DNA of 64,000 nt, taken from contig VWZP01001440.1 in NCBI GenBank assembly GCA_013396995.1, forward strand, positions 1,047,629-1,111,628. The letters run 5' to 3'. This document shows positions 25,230 to 37,125 of the stretch, piece by piece (position 1 is the stretch's first letter; every line of letters starts with the position of its first letter). The position numbers and the translations under genes were made by a program. The notes under the pieces are model-generated. The model saw only the letters and a program-made list of their open reading frames with translations. It searched no databases and had not been told where the DNA came from. Origin of the DNA: Dicaeum eximium (lineage: Eukaryota; Chordata; Aves; Passeriformes; Dicaeidae).

Positions 25230-25251
25230 CTAAAGCCTTATGGAAGAGGAG
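25074..25251 (+). CDS. Candidate internal exon (plus strand), competing reading
   Basis: A strong acceptor (tttccatcttcttcttcag, ending at 25073) and a good donor (gagg|gtaagg-like, GT at 25252-25253) bound a 178-bp segment. One plus-strand frame is open throughout (VSPGLWRYLVGHPSF... ending ...LKPYGRG). No family is recognised. It overlaps the minus-strand terminal-exon reading, and at most one is likely real. Both may be chance. Confidence 0.2.
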
Positions 25252-28200
25252 GTAAGGATGCAACACTGCTTGTAGGGCACAGAGGGCAAACACCTTGCTC
25301 CTCCCCATCTGGGGAGCAGCAGAGCTGTGAAGAAGAGTAAGAGTAGCAGGTCTTGAAAGGTCACCACGGACTAAAAAAGTACAGCTGCTTTTAAAGAGAA
25401 AGGGGAGTCTGACACTCCCAGAAGGATTTTATTGTTTGTATTTGTAAGACACAAGGCATTTTTAATGATGTGTTAATGACCATATTCTATTCAGATGGGA
25501 TTCATCACACTGTCCTTTCTCTGCTTAAAAATTCAGCATCTACTCCTAGCTGGCTATTCAGGATCCCCCTCTGCTGAAGGGCAGAAGATCTGTCTCTCTC
25601 CAAGAACACTCTCTATGACAGAGAGGATGCACTGCCATTCAGAGCTGTCAGCTTCTTTCCACATGCTGTAGCAGCACATCCATGCTCCATCCCAGCTGTG
25701 CCTCACACATTGTCCCTTAAGCAACAGCCACCATCTCCTGCCATGGCCAGGGATTTGAAAAAATAACTTGAGTTGCTCCAGAAGCAAAGTCAAAATTAGA
25801 TGACATGAGTCCCATTGTTAACACTGGTGAACAATAGATACACACAGGCTCACAGGACCAGCAACACAGCCCACAATACATGTCACATATTGTTCTCCCC
25901 ACCCTGTAACATTCATATATTTGCAACCAACGTTAAGCTTAGGGAAGGATTTGGAGCTATTTTGCCCAGTAAATTGCCATCCTCCAAAAAGTGCTACTGA
26001 GTGTGTTCCACCCTCTGCTGCTGCTGTAAGCCAGAAGGGGCTGATTGAGGGCAAATATCTGTGGGCAAAAATTGATGGGGGAGCCAAGAATTTCTAAAGG
26101 GCCTGCTGGTGTATCCAGCTCAATGATGCTGAGAGAGGACCATCTTATGTGAAATCACACACTTTTTGCTCTCTGTTACACTGGGCTCTCAAATCTGGAA
26201 ACCTTCCAAATCCTGAGTGATTGTAGAAGATGGAAGTTGTTATTTTAAATACTTTGGGGAGGGACTGAAAGCATTGACTGCTATGACTATTGCCTCTATT
26301 TTTGGTTCTTCAGCCCTCAATAAACAGGACTATAGAAAGGCAGAGCTAAATCAAGAGGCCTGGCCTGCCTTTACAGCCATTTGTGTCATTCATTGACTGA
26401 TGCAGATCATCTTAAAACCTGATACCAGTTTTGACAAGTGCTCTACCCATAGCTGACATGCTCCAGACCTCCTCTCCTCTGCTGCTCAGAAACCCTTTTC
26501 TAATTTCTAATTTCTAAGTTAAGTCATGACTATATCTAAAGTTTGGTTTTTTTTTTAATTAAATCTAAGCTCTATATAAATAACCTCCAGCAGCCTGGAC
26601 AGTTTGTTATCAGGGCTGTAAGTTGTCCCCCACTAAAGGCTTTCAGAGTCCCAAACTTCAGCAATGCATGGCATTTGCTTTTCATGGGAAAGAAGAATGA
26701 ATTTTTGTGGTTCAGATGTTGCAGTGACCCAAGTGTTGTGTTGGAAGACACATTTTTGCATAACAGCCGTTTTATCTGCAGTATTAGTCAGAGATTAACT
26801 TCTCTGTCCTTTGTCTCAGGGCTCTGTTTTTTGGCACCACCTGATATTTGACTCAAGAATTGGTCAGTATTTCCATAATGATTAACCCACTGACTGTCAG
26901 CATTAGCATATCAGTGTTAAATATGGGAATACTTTGATTGCACAGATGCCAAGTGACCATTGCTAATCAAATAAAAATGTGTCTGGAGAGCCACCCTCCA
27001 GGGCACCCTTCATGCTCCTGGGCAGCCTCAGAGGATGAGCAGGAGGGCTCAGGCTTTTTGCTGTGCTACACAACCCTTCCAATGCAGTAACTACGGTTCA
27101 GAGAAAAAAATTTGTGATTGGACTCATCAGCAATTTCAAGGAAAGAGTTGAAATAAAAAAAAAAAATTAAAAAGGAGAAACTTTGGTGCTGAACAAATCT
27201 GAAGGAGATGTCATTTTCAAGGAAATCTAGTTTCTTGAAATACAAAGTTTTGTTCAACTTTATGCCATTTTCTGTCCTTTCTGAAGGGAATTTGCTTCTC
27301 CAGAAAAAGCCAACAGTTTTCATTTTTAGCTCCTATGAAAGGCTTGGGGAGTTTTTTTTTTTTTACCTTCTAAATGTTTACAAAAGGAAATATGGAGCCA
27401 GAAAGTTATTTCAAAACAAACAAAGAAATAAGAAAATATCAAAGTACTGATTATAAAATTAAATACTTCAGGTCTTCTTCTCCTGTCACCCCCCAAAAAA
27501 AAAATTTAACAAAATTTGAGATTTCTCTCTCTCCATGGCTTTTCATTAGCGAAACTTCCATGTGGGAAGTGTTTCTGGGAGGTAATCAGGGGTCCTGTAA
27601 AGATTACAGGTGCAGCAGGGCAGCAAGTCACAACTGAAAGACAGTGAGCTGGGAAATTTCTTTCTTTAATTAATTAGTGTCTTTTCTTTTGCACTCAGGC
27701 AGACAGTGGAAGTGTAATGCCAGGAAAAGCCAAATACTTCAACATGAGACCTGATAAGGGCATGAGTATACCTTCTTATCTTTAGGGCCTTGCATCCTGC
27801 AAACAGGGAAACCAGCTCTTCTCTTCCAAATTGTTTGTTTTTGATGTTGAGTCACTACATTGAATATGATGGAGCAAAACTTTCCCAACCTCCTCCTAAG
27901 TCACAGAGACAATCTGGGAAGAGGATGCAGTGATAACCAATTCAACCACAAGAGGAAAGGATATGGTCCCTAGGCTCAGAGCATTCAAGGCAGGAAGAGT
28001 CTGCTGGACAAGAGAAAAAAAACCGGTCAGAATATGAATCTGCCACTCCAGTGATGCAACTCTGACCTGGAATAACCGCATATGTGGGTCCAGGAGATCA
28101 CGGGATGTTTGTAGAATAGATCTTCTCTCTTGTGTAAGCAAGAGGATAAAATTATCCTGGCAGCAGCTGTTGTTTCCCAGAATGAGGATCAAGGCTGGCT

Positions 28201-28476
28201 GTATTTAAATATTCCTACAGTATTCAAGACAGGTTTTTCTATCCCCACGATCCTGTGGTTGCTGTCCTGTGCAAGTGGTCTCAAACACGCAGACAATACA
28301 CATTTCACCCTGTCACAGCACCCATGCTAGTGTGGCATAAGGTTACTCTTAATGCCTCACACCATGCAAATCTGCTTCCTTACCCATTTCTGCATCATAA
28401 AAAGCAATAGCAGAAAGAATAGGGAATCCAGAGAAAAGAAAGGAAGACAGAGGAGAAAAAAGAGAGTAAAGTGACT
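25252..28476. other. Noncoding sequence, AT-rich in the middle
   Basis: The stretch 27066-27650 is AT-rich with short A and T runs and an imperfect hairpin around 27212-27240 (tttcaagg and cttgaaa arms). A small TTTCTAA triplet repeat lies near 26498-26518. No gene was recognised. Confidence 0.5.
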
Positions 28477-28840
28477 TAGAATCATAGAATATGCTGGGCT
28501 GGAAGGGACCCATGAGGATCATCAAGTCCAACTCCCTGCCCTGCACAGAACACCCCATGAGTCACACCCCAAGAGTCACACCATGTGCCCAAGATCATTG
28601 TCCTAAAGCTTCTTGAGCTCTGTCAGGCTTGGTGCTGTGACCACTTCCCAGGGGAGCTTGTTCCAGTGCCCAGCCACCCCCTATTGAATTTTTTTCCTGA
28701 TATCCAGCCTAAGGCTCCCTCAACTCATCTTCATGCCATTTCTTTGGGTCCTGTCACTGGTCATGACAGTGAGGAGATCAGTACCTGCCCTGCCACTTCC
28801 CCTCGTGAGGGTGCTGAAGATCACAAGAAGGTCTTTAGCA
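28477..28840 (-). mobile_element. CR1 LINE 3' end fragment
   Basis: The segment begins with tagaatcatagaat, the reverse complement of the ATTCTATGA satellite that ends avian CR1 elements. It continues with gctggaagggacc, atcatcaagtccaactcc, ggggagcttgttccagtgcc and the gtcctgtcactggtca region, all familiar from the CR1 3' UTR and the end of ORF2 read in reverse. It is 5'-truncated near 28840, as is usual for CR1. The open frame seen on the plus strand here is antisense to the element and not a gene. Confidence 0.92.
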
Positions 28841-29379
28841 ATAAAATGCCATCTTGCAGCATGACCAGGACTTGAGCAACAGACAAAGTTGAAGCCCATT
28901 TACAGAGCTAGAGGTCCCATTTCCAGTTTTTGGAAAGGACAAGGACTTTCCTGAAGGCTCTGTCTAACGCATCATCACTAGCACAGTGTGGACACATCCC
29001 ATTGGCAAGGGGGGTACTGGATATTCACATAGACAAGAGAGGAAAGAGGGTGGTTGGAGGAACAGATTTCTTGCCACATGACACCCTACAACCTGGCAAC
29101 ACCGGGGGAACAAGAGAGCTGAAGCCACACAGGGTTCCCTGTTTAGCAGGGTGTGGGTTTTTTGAGGCTTTGCTGCTCACTGGCTGAGCCTTCCCTCACA
29201 ACCTGTTCAACCTCATGTTGGCAGGTCAGGTGTGAGCTCAGCAGAGATAAGCCTTTCCACCACTCCATGAAATCTTGCCACTCCCTCTTTCCTTCCAAAG
29301 GAGTCCATACACTTGACTTTTTATTTTCCTGGGCAAAGAGGAGTGTGAATAATAGATTTGCTACTGGCAGGGCTCACCA
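28841..29379. other. Unique noncoding sequence next to CR1
   Basis: Some further degraded CR1 may extend a few tens of bases past 28840. The rest is unrecognised. Confidence 0.4.
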
Positions 29380-29700
29380 CTAAAGAGTGGGTCTGCATCT
29401 GCTGCAGAGATAAATCAAAGGAGATGGCAGTGTGGTCGGGTGAGCATCTGACCAGATCTTTAACCATGCATTTAATTTACAAGCAGGGTGAAGGTTTAAT
29501 ATATCGTCCCTCTGTAAATACACTCATGTGGCATCCCCCCACCTGTCTCCTGGGGAATCAGGCTAATTGGCATAGGCTGAGAACCTGAGCCAGACTGATT
29601 TTACAGGGCACTGCAGAAAAACGTGGCTGTGAGCAGAAGCATTAGGCATTACAATATTGTACTAAGTGCCCCAGTTACCAAAGGCTAAGGAGCAAGCAAA
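29380..29700. promoter_or_regulatory. Candidate conserved noncoding block
   Basis: Unique sequence with the words aaccatgcatttaatttac, ggctaattggcat and ggcattacaatattgtac, containing homeodomain-type TAAT/ATTA cores and a GATAAATC word. It is repeat-free. The call rests on texture only. Confidence 0.25.
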
Positions 29701-31369
29701 CACCTGGCTGGCTGGGTTGCACTTATTGTAATGTAACAGTTTACTTTGATTGTAAAGAGATGTGCAGGTAGAGACAGCAAGCTGTCAAGTTTGGTCTCTC
29801 CATCAAGACCTGTCTCCTGCAGCGTGCCACCTCTACCATCCAGATCCAGTGCACCTTTTCTGTATTCCATCCTCAGCGTGCTCTCCTGACCCCACACTTA
29901 CAGTACCTCCTGACCCATAACCCTGGCAAAGTTTCCCTCCATGAGCCTCAAGAAGAAGGGCATCTCTTCCATCCTGTCCATGATGTCACACTGTAGTGGT
30001 TTGTGGATTTCTCCGGCGCCCAGGGCGGTGTCCCTGGAGCCATGACTCACTGTGGGTGGGAGCAGGAGACAGCAAGGGTGTCTGCCACTGGTGGGAAAGC
30101 TCTGCCTCCCTCTCCCTGCAGCTGCCTGCTGGGCATGTGGGAGAGTGCCCCCGAGTGCACCATGGCTGGCCAGAGTATCAAAGATCTTCGGCTGAGATCT
30201 TTTCACACGGTGCAAAGTGCCAGGCACTGAACAGCCAACCTGATATTGAAGGACAATTGCCTTACAACCTCTGAAATGGCTTTGTTTTAAAGGTTCTGTC
30301 TTTTGTCTGTAACTCTAACTTTCCATCTCTTTTTACCTTCTCTGGGGCCAGTCTGCTTCCCTCTTTCAGCCCCTGTTTTTCTTCTCCTGGTCAGGCAGAT
30401 TTCCTCTCTGTGACATGACTATCAGCTTGTGGCTTCAGCTCACTGAAACTAAATTGTAGGCACCTGTACTAAACTGGTGATCTAAACTCCTATGGTTAAT
30501 GGAAAAAGAGACCCTCCGAAAGCATGTCTTCCCCTGTCATTTTTATTTCTCTGTTAGACTGGCAGAAATCCTCTTCCAGAGTTGTCAGTATCTCTCCAGC
30601 AGCTGCAGAGCCCGTTTAATTTATGTAAACTACCCACTTTTTAGGTAATCAGAGTATGGTGAGATGACTCCTGCCCTTGTCTTCAAAAAAGCTAAAAGTG
30701 AATTTTCTCCCATAGCTTCCTAGTGATCTTTTTAAGTAAGCATAAACACTCAGGGAGCTTTGGGAGCTTTTAATTTTTGAAAAGGAGAGGCTGATATGAC
30801 TGGGTTGTTAGGAAGGTTTAATGCCAATATCAAAGTTGTGCTTTTTACCTATGATTCCCATCAAACTATTGTCCAGTTCACCTATATCTAATGAGTATGA
30901 ACTGCCGTGAGTACACGACAGCTGCTCTCCTGCTTTGTTTACAGGGGCTGGACCAGAGTCTTGCAGACTAAAGGCAATGAATTTGCACTGCTTCCCCTCA
31001 AAATCAGCCTCTCTCTACCTCTTTGGACCTTCAACACAGCCAGGAGTTTTGTACAACGTCTCATCAGAAAGTGAGACTCGCACACCTCATTGTCAAAGGC
31101 CCTTGAAGGCTTTTAAAATGCAGTATCCACAGGAATCACTTCTTCTGGAACCTCAGTAAAAATACCCTGCAGCAGGATGAGACTCTTGTTTGTGACACAG
31201 ACTTTCTGCATGGTCTCTGGATTGGATGAGGATGGTTCTGTTCATCTGGGCCCAGAGGTGTCTCCACTACAGACTGGATAATGTTTTTTAACATCGCTCA
31301 GGAATATCACATAATCCTATCAGGAGGGAAAGCAAGAGTGCTGCTTCCAGTTTAAGCCAGTATGAAATC
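29701..31369. other. Unique noncoding sequence, CpG-richer patch at 29.99-30.23 kb
   Basis: A short patch at about 29993-30230 carries more CpG than its surroundings and begins tgtagtggtttgtgg, which recalls the TG start of a retroviral LTR. No matching CA end, partner LTR or target duplication could be found. No gene recognised. Confidence 0.4.
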
Positions 31370-31660
31370 TGCATTTCTAAGATCAAATGTTCAAAAGCAT
31401 GAGTTCTGCTGCAGAAATGAGTAATTAAAATTTAAATCACAAACCATTATTTAACATCAAGAAGTATGAAAGGAATAGTGTTTGACTTCAAGTTTTTTAG
31501 TATAATGAATATAACTTTCTAACTCTATAGGCAAAATTTCAAAAGTTAAGGAGCTCATTATTTAGCTAAGCCAGAGATGATATGCGATCATCTGACTGCA
31601 AGAACAGGCCTCTTTGGAAAAAAACAGGCACACTTTGTCAGGGTATGATGAGTGGTAATT
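31370..31660. promoter_or_regulatory. Candidate conserved AT-rich noncoding block
   Basis: AT-rich unique sequence with gagtaattaaaatttaaatc, ccattatttaac and ctcattatttagctaagcc, which contain several homeodomain-type cores. Weak inference from composition. Confidence 0.2.
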
Positions 31661-32559
31661 TTAATGTAGAAATTTGATGCAAGGATGCAACTTTTCCATT
31701 CTCCCCATCCCCCCAGACCAAACCTGGAGGTAGAAATGTGAACAGAGATCAATTTAAATCATAGCTTCAGGCTCTGGGATTTTGGCCCACTCACTTCCTA
31801 CTGTTAATATCAAAGCATTAAGAGTTTTACATGCAGAGCAATATTTTTTTTACCCAGCTAACGCCCTTTTCCTCTGACTGCAGCTAGAAGAGCTGCTGAG
31901 ATGTGACAGAGTTGGGTGGAGAGCTGGCCATCCCTGGACCCTTGTCTTGTCTCCTCCCCCCCACCACTGCTGAATATCTCTGCCAAAAAGCAGCACAGGC
32001 AGCTCTGCAGTTGCCTCCAGGCAGAGCTCCCTCAGAATAGCCCAGGCTGATATCTGGAACAGTTAACAAGCAGTTGAGTTGGTGAGTTGGGAAGGGAATG
32101 GAGGGAACAAAGATGAACAGCTGGAGAATAATAACTTTCTAAGGGGATTGGCTGCCACTGGAACAGCACATCTGATCACAGATTTGTTGCCAAGCATCTG
32201 TTTTCTTCCCACCTCCTGATGTGGTCCAGCTTCTTTGCTTTGACTTTGCTCCCTCCTTCATCTTTTGAGATTGTGTCTCTCAAATTCTTCTGCATCCTCC
32301 AGGTTACACAAAGGACTCGGCAATCCACGGGCTCTGCCAGTGTATTTGAGAGTTGCCCCCATCCCTTTGTGTGCTGTTCTGCCTAAAAATGTCATGCCAA
32401 ACAGGCTTAATCAAGCTCCCCAAACTAGTCAGATCTCCAGGGAGTCCAAATTTGTATATTTTCTTAGGCAGAGTAATATCACACAGAGTACTGAACGACA
32501 GTTAAAAACCACATCTGGATCTTGCTCTATTATAATACATCCCTAGCCCTGAGGGGAAG
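31661..32559. other. Unique noncoding sequence, no gene seen
   Basis: No recognisable gene, RNA or repeat family. Confidence 0.5.
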
Positions 32560-32710
32560 CCGTGTGGTTTGGTGATTCACGAAACCTGCCTTTTATTCCC
32601 AGCTCCTCCACTGCCTCCTTGGGTGACCTTAACCAAGTTAGTTCACTGCCCTGTTTTGCGATTTTGCCATCTGTGAAAATGGGTGGGGTGATGCTGCCTC
32701 CTGCCCAAAG
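32560..32710 (+). mobile_element. MIR-type ancient SINE
   Basis: The order of motifs fits the MIR family: ttcccagctcctccactgcc, then gggtgacctta-accaagtta (the 'tgtgaccttgggcaagt' core) and ccatctgtgaaaatgggtgg (the 'catctgtaaaatggg' segment). The copy is old and diverged, as expected for a family inserted before the amniote radiation. An antisense 186-residue frame crossing this element (32643-33203) is treated as chance. Confidence 0.8.
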
Positions 32711-35700
32711 CCCTTTGGCAGCCTCTGAAGGCAAGAGCCAGCACTATTGCCCAGCCTGACGTGACATTGCCACGTGGGATTTGACACAGGTGTGCCCCAC
32801 GCCTTTCCTCTTGCAGATCTGCACCTCTGCAGACCCCATGAGGCATCTCTGTGTCACCACTGCAGCTGGCTGTGACCAGCACAGTCAGAGACGTGCCCCT
32901 GCTCCTGCTGCACGAGACCCATGAGCAGACACTTGCCAGAGCAAGGAGCAGCATCTGGGACTGTGCCATTCGGCTTGTCCTGCTAGGAAACACCATGTTC
33001 AGCCATTTCTCCTGCTGTGACAGGCATGTATTTAATGACCTGCCATGGTAATTTACACATGTCAGCAGAGACAGAAGCAGAGAGGTTTGTGCAGGCTGAA
33101 AGTCCCAAATTCCCTTTTCTCTTGCATTAAAAAAAAAACTCGGTAAAAAAGAAGAGTGTCTGTGACAAGAAGATTGTGTCCTGCAGAGAAGGGATGAGCA
33201 CACCCAGCCCCTTTGCAGGTCAGTATGACATAGTCATTGTTCTCTCAGTGTTACATGGCTCATTCAGCTGGGGCCTGCTGTGACACAGTTAAGCTCCTAA
33301 AGAGCACCAAGTGACAAGCCCTGCTTTTCCTTTGAGAAATATTCCCATATTCCACAGGTTACAATCTACTAGATAATGACCTTTAGTTGAATGTTATCAT
33401 GGCTGAGATTTCCCACTGCAGCAACACACAAGATACTTTTTTGGTTTACTACCCACTCCAGAAAAAAAAAAAAAAGAAGAAAGAAAGGAAAAAAAGCATA
33501 CAGCTAAATAAAGTGAAGGTTCACAGCTCTGACAAAGCCTTTCAGTGGGAATCTGGGACGCTTTTCAAGTGTTACCGACTGCTTTATTTTCCCATGGCTC
33601 TTTCCAAGATAATAATTGCTCCGCAGATGTTTCCCTCAGGACAGTGAGATGTTCAGGTACCGGGGCAAAAGCTGAGGCTTTGGGCTATCGTTCACAAGGC
33701 TACTGTTACCTGGTGTGTTCTTGCAGAGTGCAGCCTTTTCCCATCACAGAATTTCTTAGGTGTCTGGTTTATCAGAAATTGAGCCCTCTGGCTAATTGAG
33801 CCTGATTTATATGAATGACACATTTGTGTCTCTGTGCAACATGAATAAGAGAAGGTAAGGTGGTTTATTTCTACCACACACAATAACTCGCACATGCCCA
33901 AATGCACAACTCTAAAATATGTTACTCAGCACTTTGGGAAGACATCTCAGAAGATTTCAGCTTCCAGCTTTTGACATATTATCAGCTTTTTTACAAGTTC
34001 TGCAAATCAAAAATGCAATGATTTATGTTTTGTCTTTCACTGTGCATGTGTTTTTCTCTGTCCTTACAATGGCAGAAGCAAAGTGGACTCTTCTCTGCTT
34101 GAGGATGGAGTACCACCTTAGGAAGAAGAGACTTTGCTTAATGCCTTCAGTGTCACAGCAAAGGTGGAAGTTACCTTCCTTCCCAGTAACACTGCCACTT
34201 CTGCCTCCTTCATTTAAAAATAGGGCCCATTAAGCAAATGACTTGGGCCTTGAGAACAACTATCCTCTCGTGTGATAATCTGAGCTCTGTAAAAGTCAGC
34301 CCTACAGGCACTGCCTGAGTCACATATCCTTGTGGACACTGTTTATGACTGCTTGTGATGGATACGGTTATACAGACTCAGGTGACTGCAGGAACAGCTC
34401 ACATTTGTAGAACCAGTACTGGGCATTGGTCAGCTTGGCTTTGTCTTGCTGGGAAAATGTTGGAGCAGATCACCACAGTTCTGCTCACAGATCTATCGGC
34501 TAAACCTTGCTCCAAGGAGCAGAAATGGCAGGTTTGGGTACCAAGGCAAACCCTAAAGCAGGCAAGCCACGCTGGAAGTGGGTCAGACAGAAGCCTACAG
34601 CATATCAAAGGAAGCCCTGCTTCATGGAATGTTTATACCTCATGAGATAGAAAAATCACCCTCTTAAAGGAACTGATGGCACAAGGCTATTTCCTTTTTG
34701 CTTCCAACTCTGCTCACAAAACACTAGCTTTGTCTAATTTGAAAAGACCTGGCCCAGAGGTGAAAATTTCCATGACTCCTTGGTAGGAGTAGAGAAGGGG
34801 ACTTCCTACCCCCTACCCTCTCCAGAAATGATGACCACCCAACAGCTCTTCAAGACCTGACCAGGTCATTCTCATAATCAAAAACTCTTCCCACACATTA
34901 GCTTGTATGCAGGACCTCTGAAATTACAAGGAACAGCTTATTCTCTTTCCTCTGCCCCCTGTAGAGCCAGCCAACCTGTATGTCACACACTTCCAGACAC
35001 AACAGAGGTTCTCTTTTCTCTGCTAGCTCAAGGGAGAGAGAGGAGTGGGAAACCCTGAATGCAGCTGCAAAACTTGGCTGTGACTTGGCTGGGCAGAACG
35101 TTGAGTACTATGAAGGTCTAGCCAGGCAGAGGTTTGTACAGAGCTAAAAGAATATTATACTCTGCCTCACATTGCTCTTTTAAACTTTAAACTGGTGTTT
35201 CTTTGCTTCTCTCCCATGTAACAATGGAGGGATATTTTCTGCCTAGTCACATTCACACGCACACACATAAACCAGCCTGGACAAGAAGCCAGATATATCA
35301 CTTGGGAACCCATCCAACAGTCTCCTAGAAATAGAAAGCCAACAAGAGAAAACACTTGGTCACTGCCAGACTCCAGTACCTCTGTCTGAGTTGAGCCCCA
35401 TGGAGCCAAAGCGGTCACTGTAATGTCAGGGCATTGGATTTCATCAAATCTGGGTTCCTTGCAGGGAGCTTTGCTTGGGAAAGGCAGCCAGCCCCACAGC
35501 CCATCTGAGGGAGTGATCTTTGATCTGCAAAGTTTCCTGAGGTGGTGCCAAAAGCCTGTACCACCGCCTGTTTCACTACGAGTGGCAACGCTCTTGCGCC
35601 ATAGAAACCAGCGGTAGCTGTTTCCCATGCAAACCTCTGTCCCCTGGAGCTCAGAGCTGCGGCTGAGTACCCTGGCTGTAGCCTGATACACAGGGGATGG

Positions 35701-36002
35701 ACCTGTCTGGTTTTGGCACCAGTCCTTTTTTAAGAGGACAAACAGACCAAAAAATCTAATAGCTCTGCCTTTGTGCCCCAATGCACTGAGATCCAACTTG
35801 GAGCAGTAGCTCAAGGGATCTCTTTAAATCTCAGCACGAATTCACATTCCTGGAGAAGCTGCCCAAATTCGCCATGCTGGACTAAATCCACATCTATTTT
35901 AGATGTGGCATCTATTTTATGAGCAAGCATAAAATCCTCCTTCCTTCCCATTGCACAATCTTGTAGAAGGAAAAGGCAAGGGGCACACCTTTCCCCAAAC
36001 AA
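32711..36002. other. Unique noncoding sequence with an A-rich tract
   Basis: An A-rich tract lies at about 33462-33498. The longest open frame of the window (215 codons, minus strand, 35167-35814) sits here. Its translation shows no domain, signal or splice context I recognise, and it is read as chance. Confidence 0.5.
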
Positions 36003-36340
36003 TCAGCTAATTAATTATCACATGCCTGGATGCAATGCTTTCAGCAAAGCCTTTTAGATGTGCTAATGAGTATCATTATCTGGTGCCCCAAGGAACGAGC
36101 TTTGATTACCCTTCTCTTACTGATTATACAGGAACAGCTAGGCAAATGCTTTCTCAGGTCATAAAATTATCTCAGCTCTTCTTGAAGCCCATCTACAGCC
36201 CTTAGCTCTCTGACCTGCTGTGCTAATGAGTCATCCATGCACTGACTGGAAATTATCTTTCTTACCAGTTAGCACTGCCACCAGATGACCTGGCATGCAG
36301 GCATAGAAAAATTGTAGCCTTTTATGATGTTAAGCTATTT
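36003..36340. promoter_or_regulatory. Candidate enhancer with a repeated 13-mer and TAATTA sites
   Basis: TAATTAATTA lies at 36008-36017. The 13-mer TGTGCTAATGAGT occurs at 36059-36071 and again exactly at 36219-36231, 160 bp apart. CATTATC, AAATTATC and GATTATAC words are scattered between. The sequence is unique and repeat-free and ends before a 16-base T run (36353-36368). The pattern suits a homeodomain-bound element. No alignment available. Confidence 0.35.
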
Positions 36341-36352
36341 CTGTAAATTCAC

Positions 36353-36368
36353 TTTTTTTTTTTTTTTT
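36353..36368. repeat. Poly-T run, 16 bases
   Basis: Uninterrupted T run. Confidence 0.9.
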
Positions 36369-36899
36369 AGTAGTAGATGTGGTTTAATGGAGCAGGCATA
36401 TTTACCTGGGTCATCTTCTAGAGAAGCAATTCCTAGCCCAGATTGTTCAGTGACCCCTGACTGGGCTGCGTAAGAACAATTTAACTTCCTACATAGAGTC
36501 ATCTATATTATTATTATTATGGTTTCTGTAGACATGTTTGATCTGGACCCCTTAGATCTCACTTCCAACAGCCAACATAACCCTGGACTCATAGATCCTC
36601 CAGGCTCCATGGAGTAAGAAAAAGAACATGGCATCTCCTGCAAAATATTCCATGATCACTCAGCTCTCCCCTCTGTGCCGGGACACGTCCCAGTGGATCT
36701 GCCCCTTCCACTTCTTCCCTGGATTATTAAGGGTAAAAAGCACCAAAAAATTGACTGCTCACAGAGTCTTCCTGTGATGTGATTTTTACTAGCAGAAGTC
36801 ACATTTCATACCCGTGTGCCCAAACATTTTGTAAAACCAAACATTATCTGTAAGAGAATAGTGACATTGGTGCTTTACATGCTCCCTCTGCTTCAGACT

Positions 36900-37125
36900 G
36901 GAGCTTGGTGCTTATGAAAACAAGTATAATTAGCTGTGTCACTCAGCTCAAGATAAAACTTGATAAAACCTACTTTCAAACAAGGTGCCAATCAAACAAA
37001 TGCAAATTAACAGTGAGCCATCCTTTCTTCACAGCTAGTTTAGAAGCATGAATTAATAACCACAAAGCACTTAGTTCAAGGGAGCACTTCTGTGATAATT
37101 AAGGACACCAACACTCATGAGCAAC
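36900..37125. promoter_or_regulatory. Candidate enhancer with octamer and homeodomain sites
   Basis: A perfect POU octamer ATGCAAAT (37000-37007) runs directly into TAA. TAATTA lies at 36927-36932, and GATAAAAC words and GATAATTAAG follow. The sequence is unique and repeat-free. Octamer plus homeodomain cores is a common enhancer grammar. The target is unknown. Confidence 0.3.

Noticed and set aside
35167..35814. Longest open frame (215 codons, minus strand)
   Set aside because: No domain, signal peptide, coding texture or splice context. A frame of this length is expected occasionally in 64 kb read in six frames.
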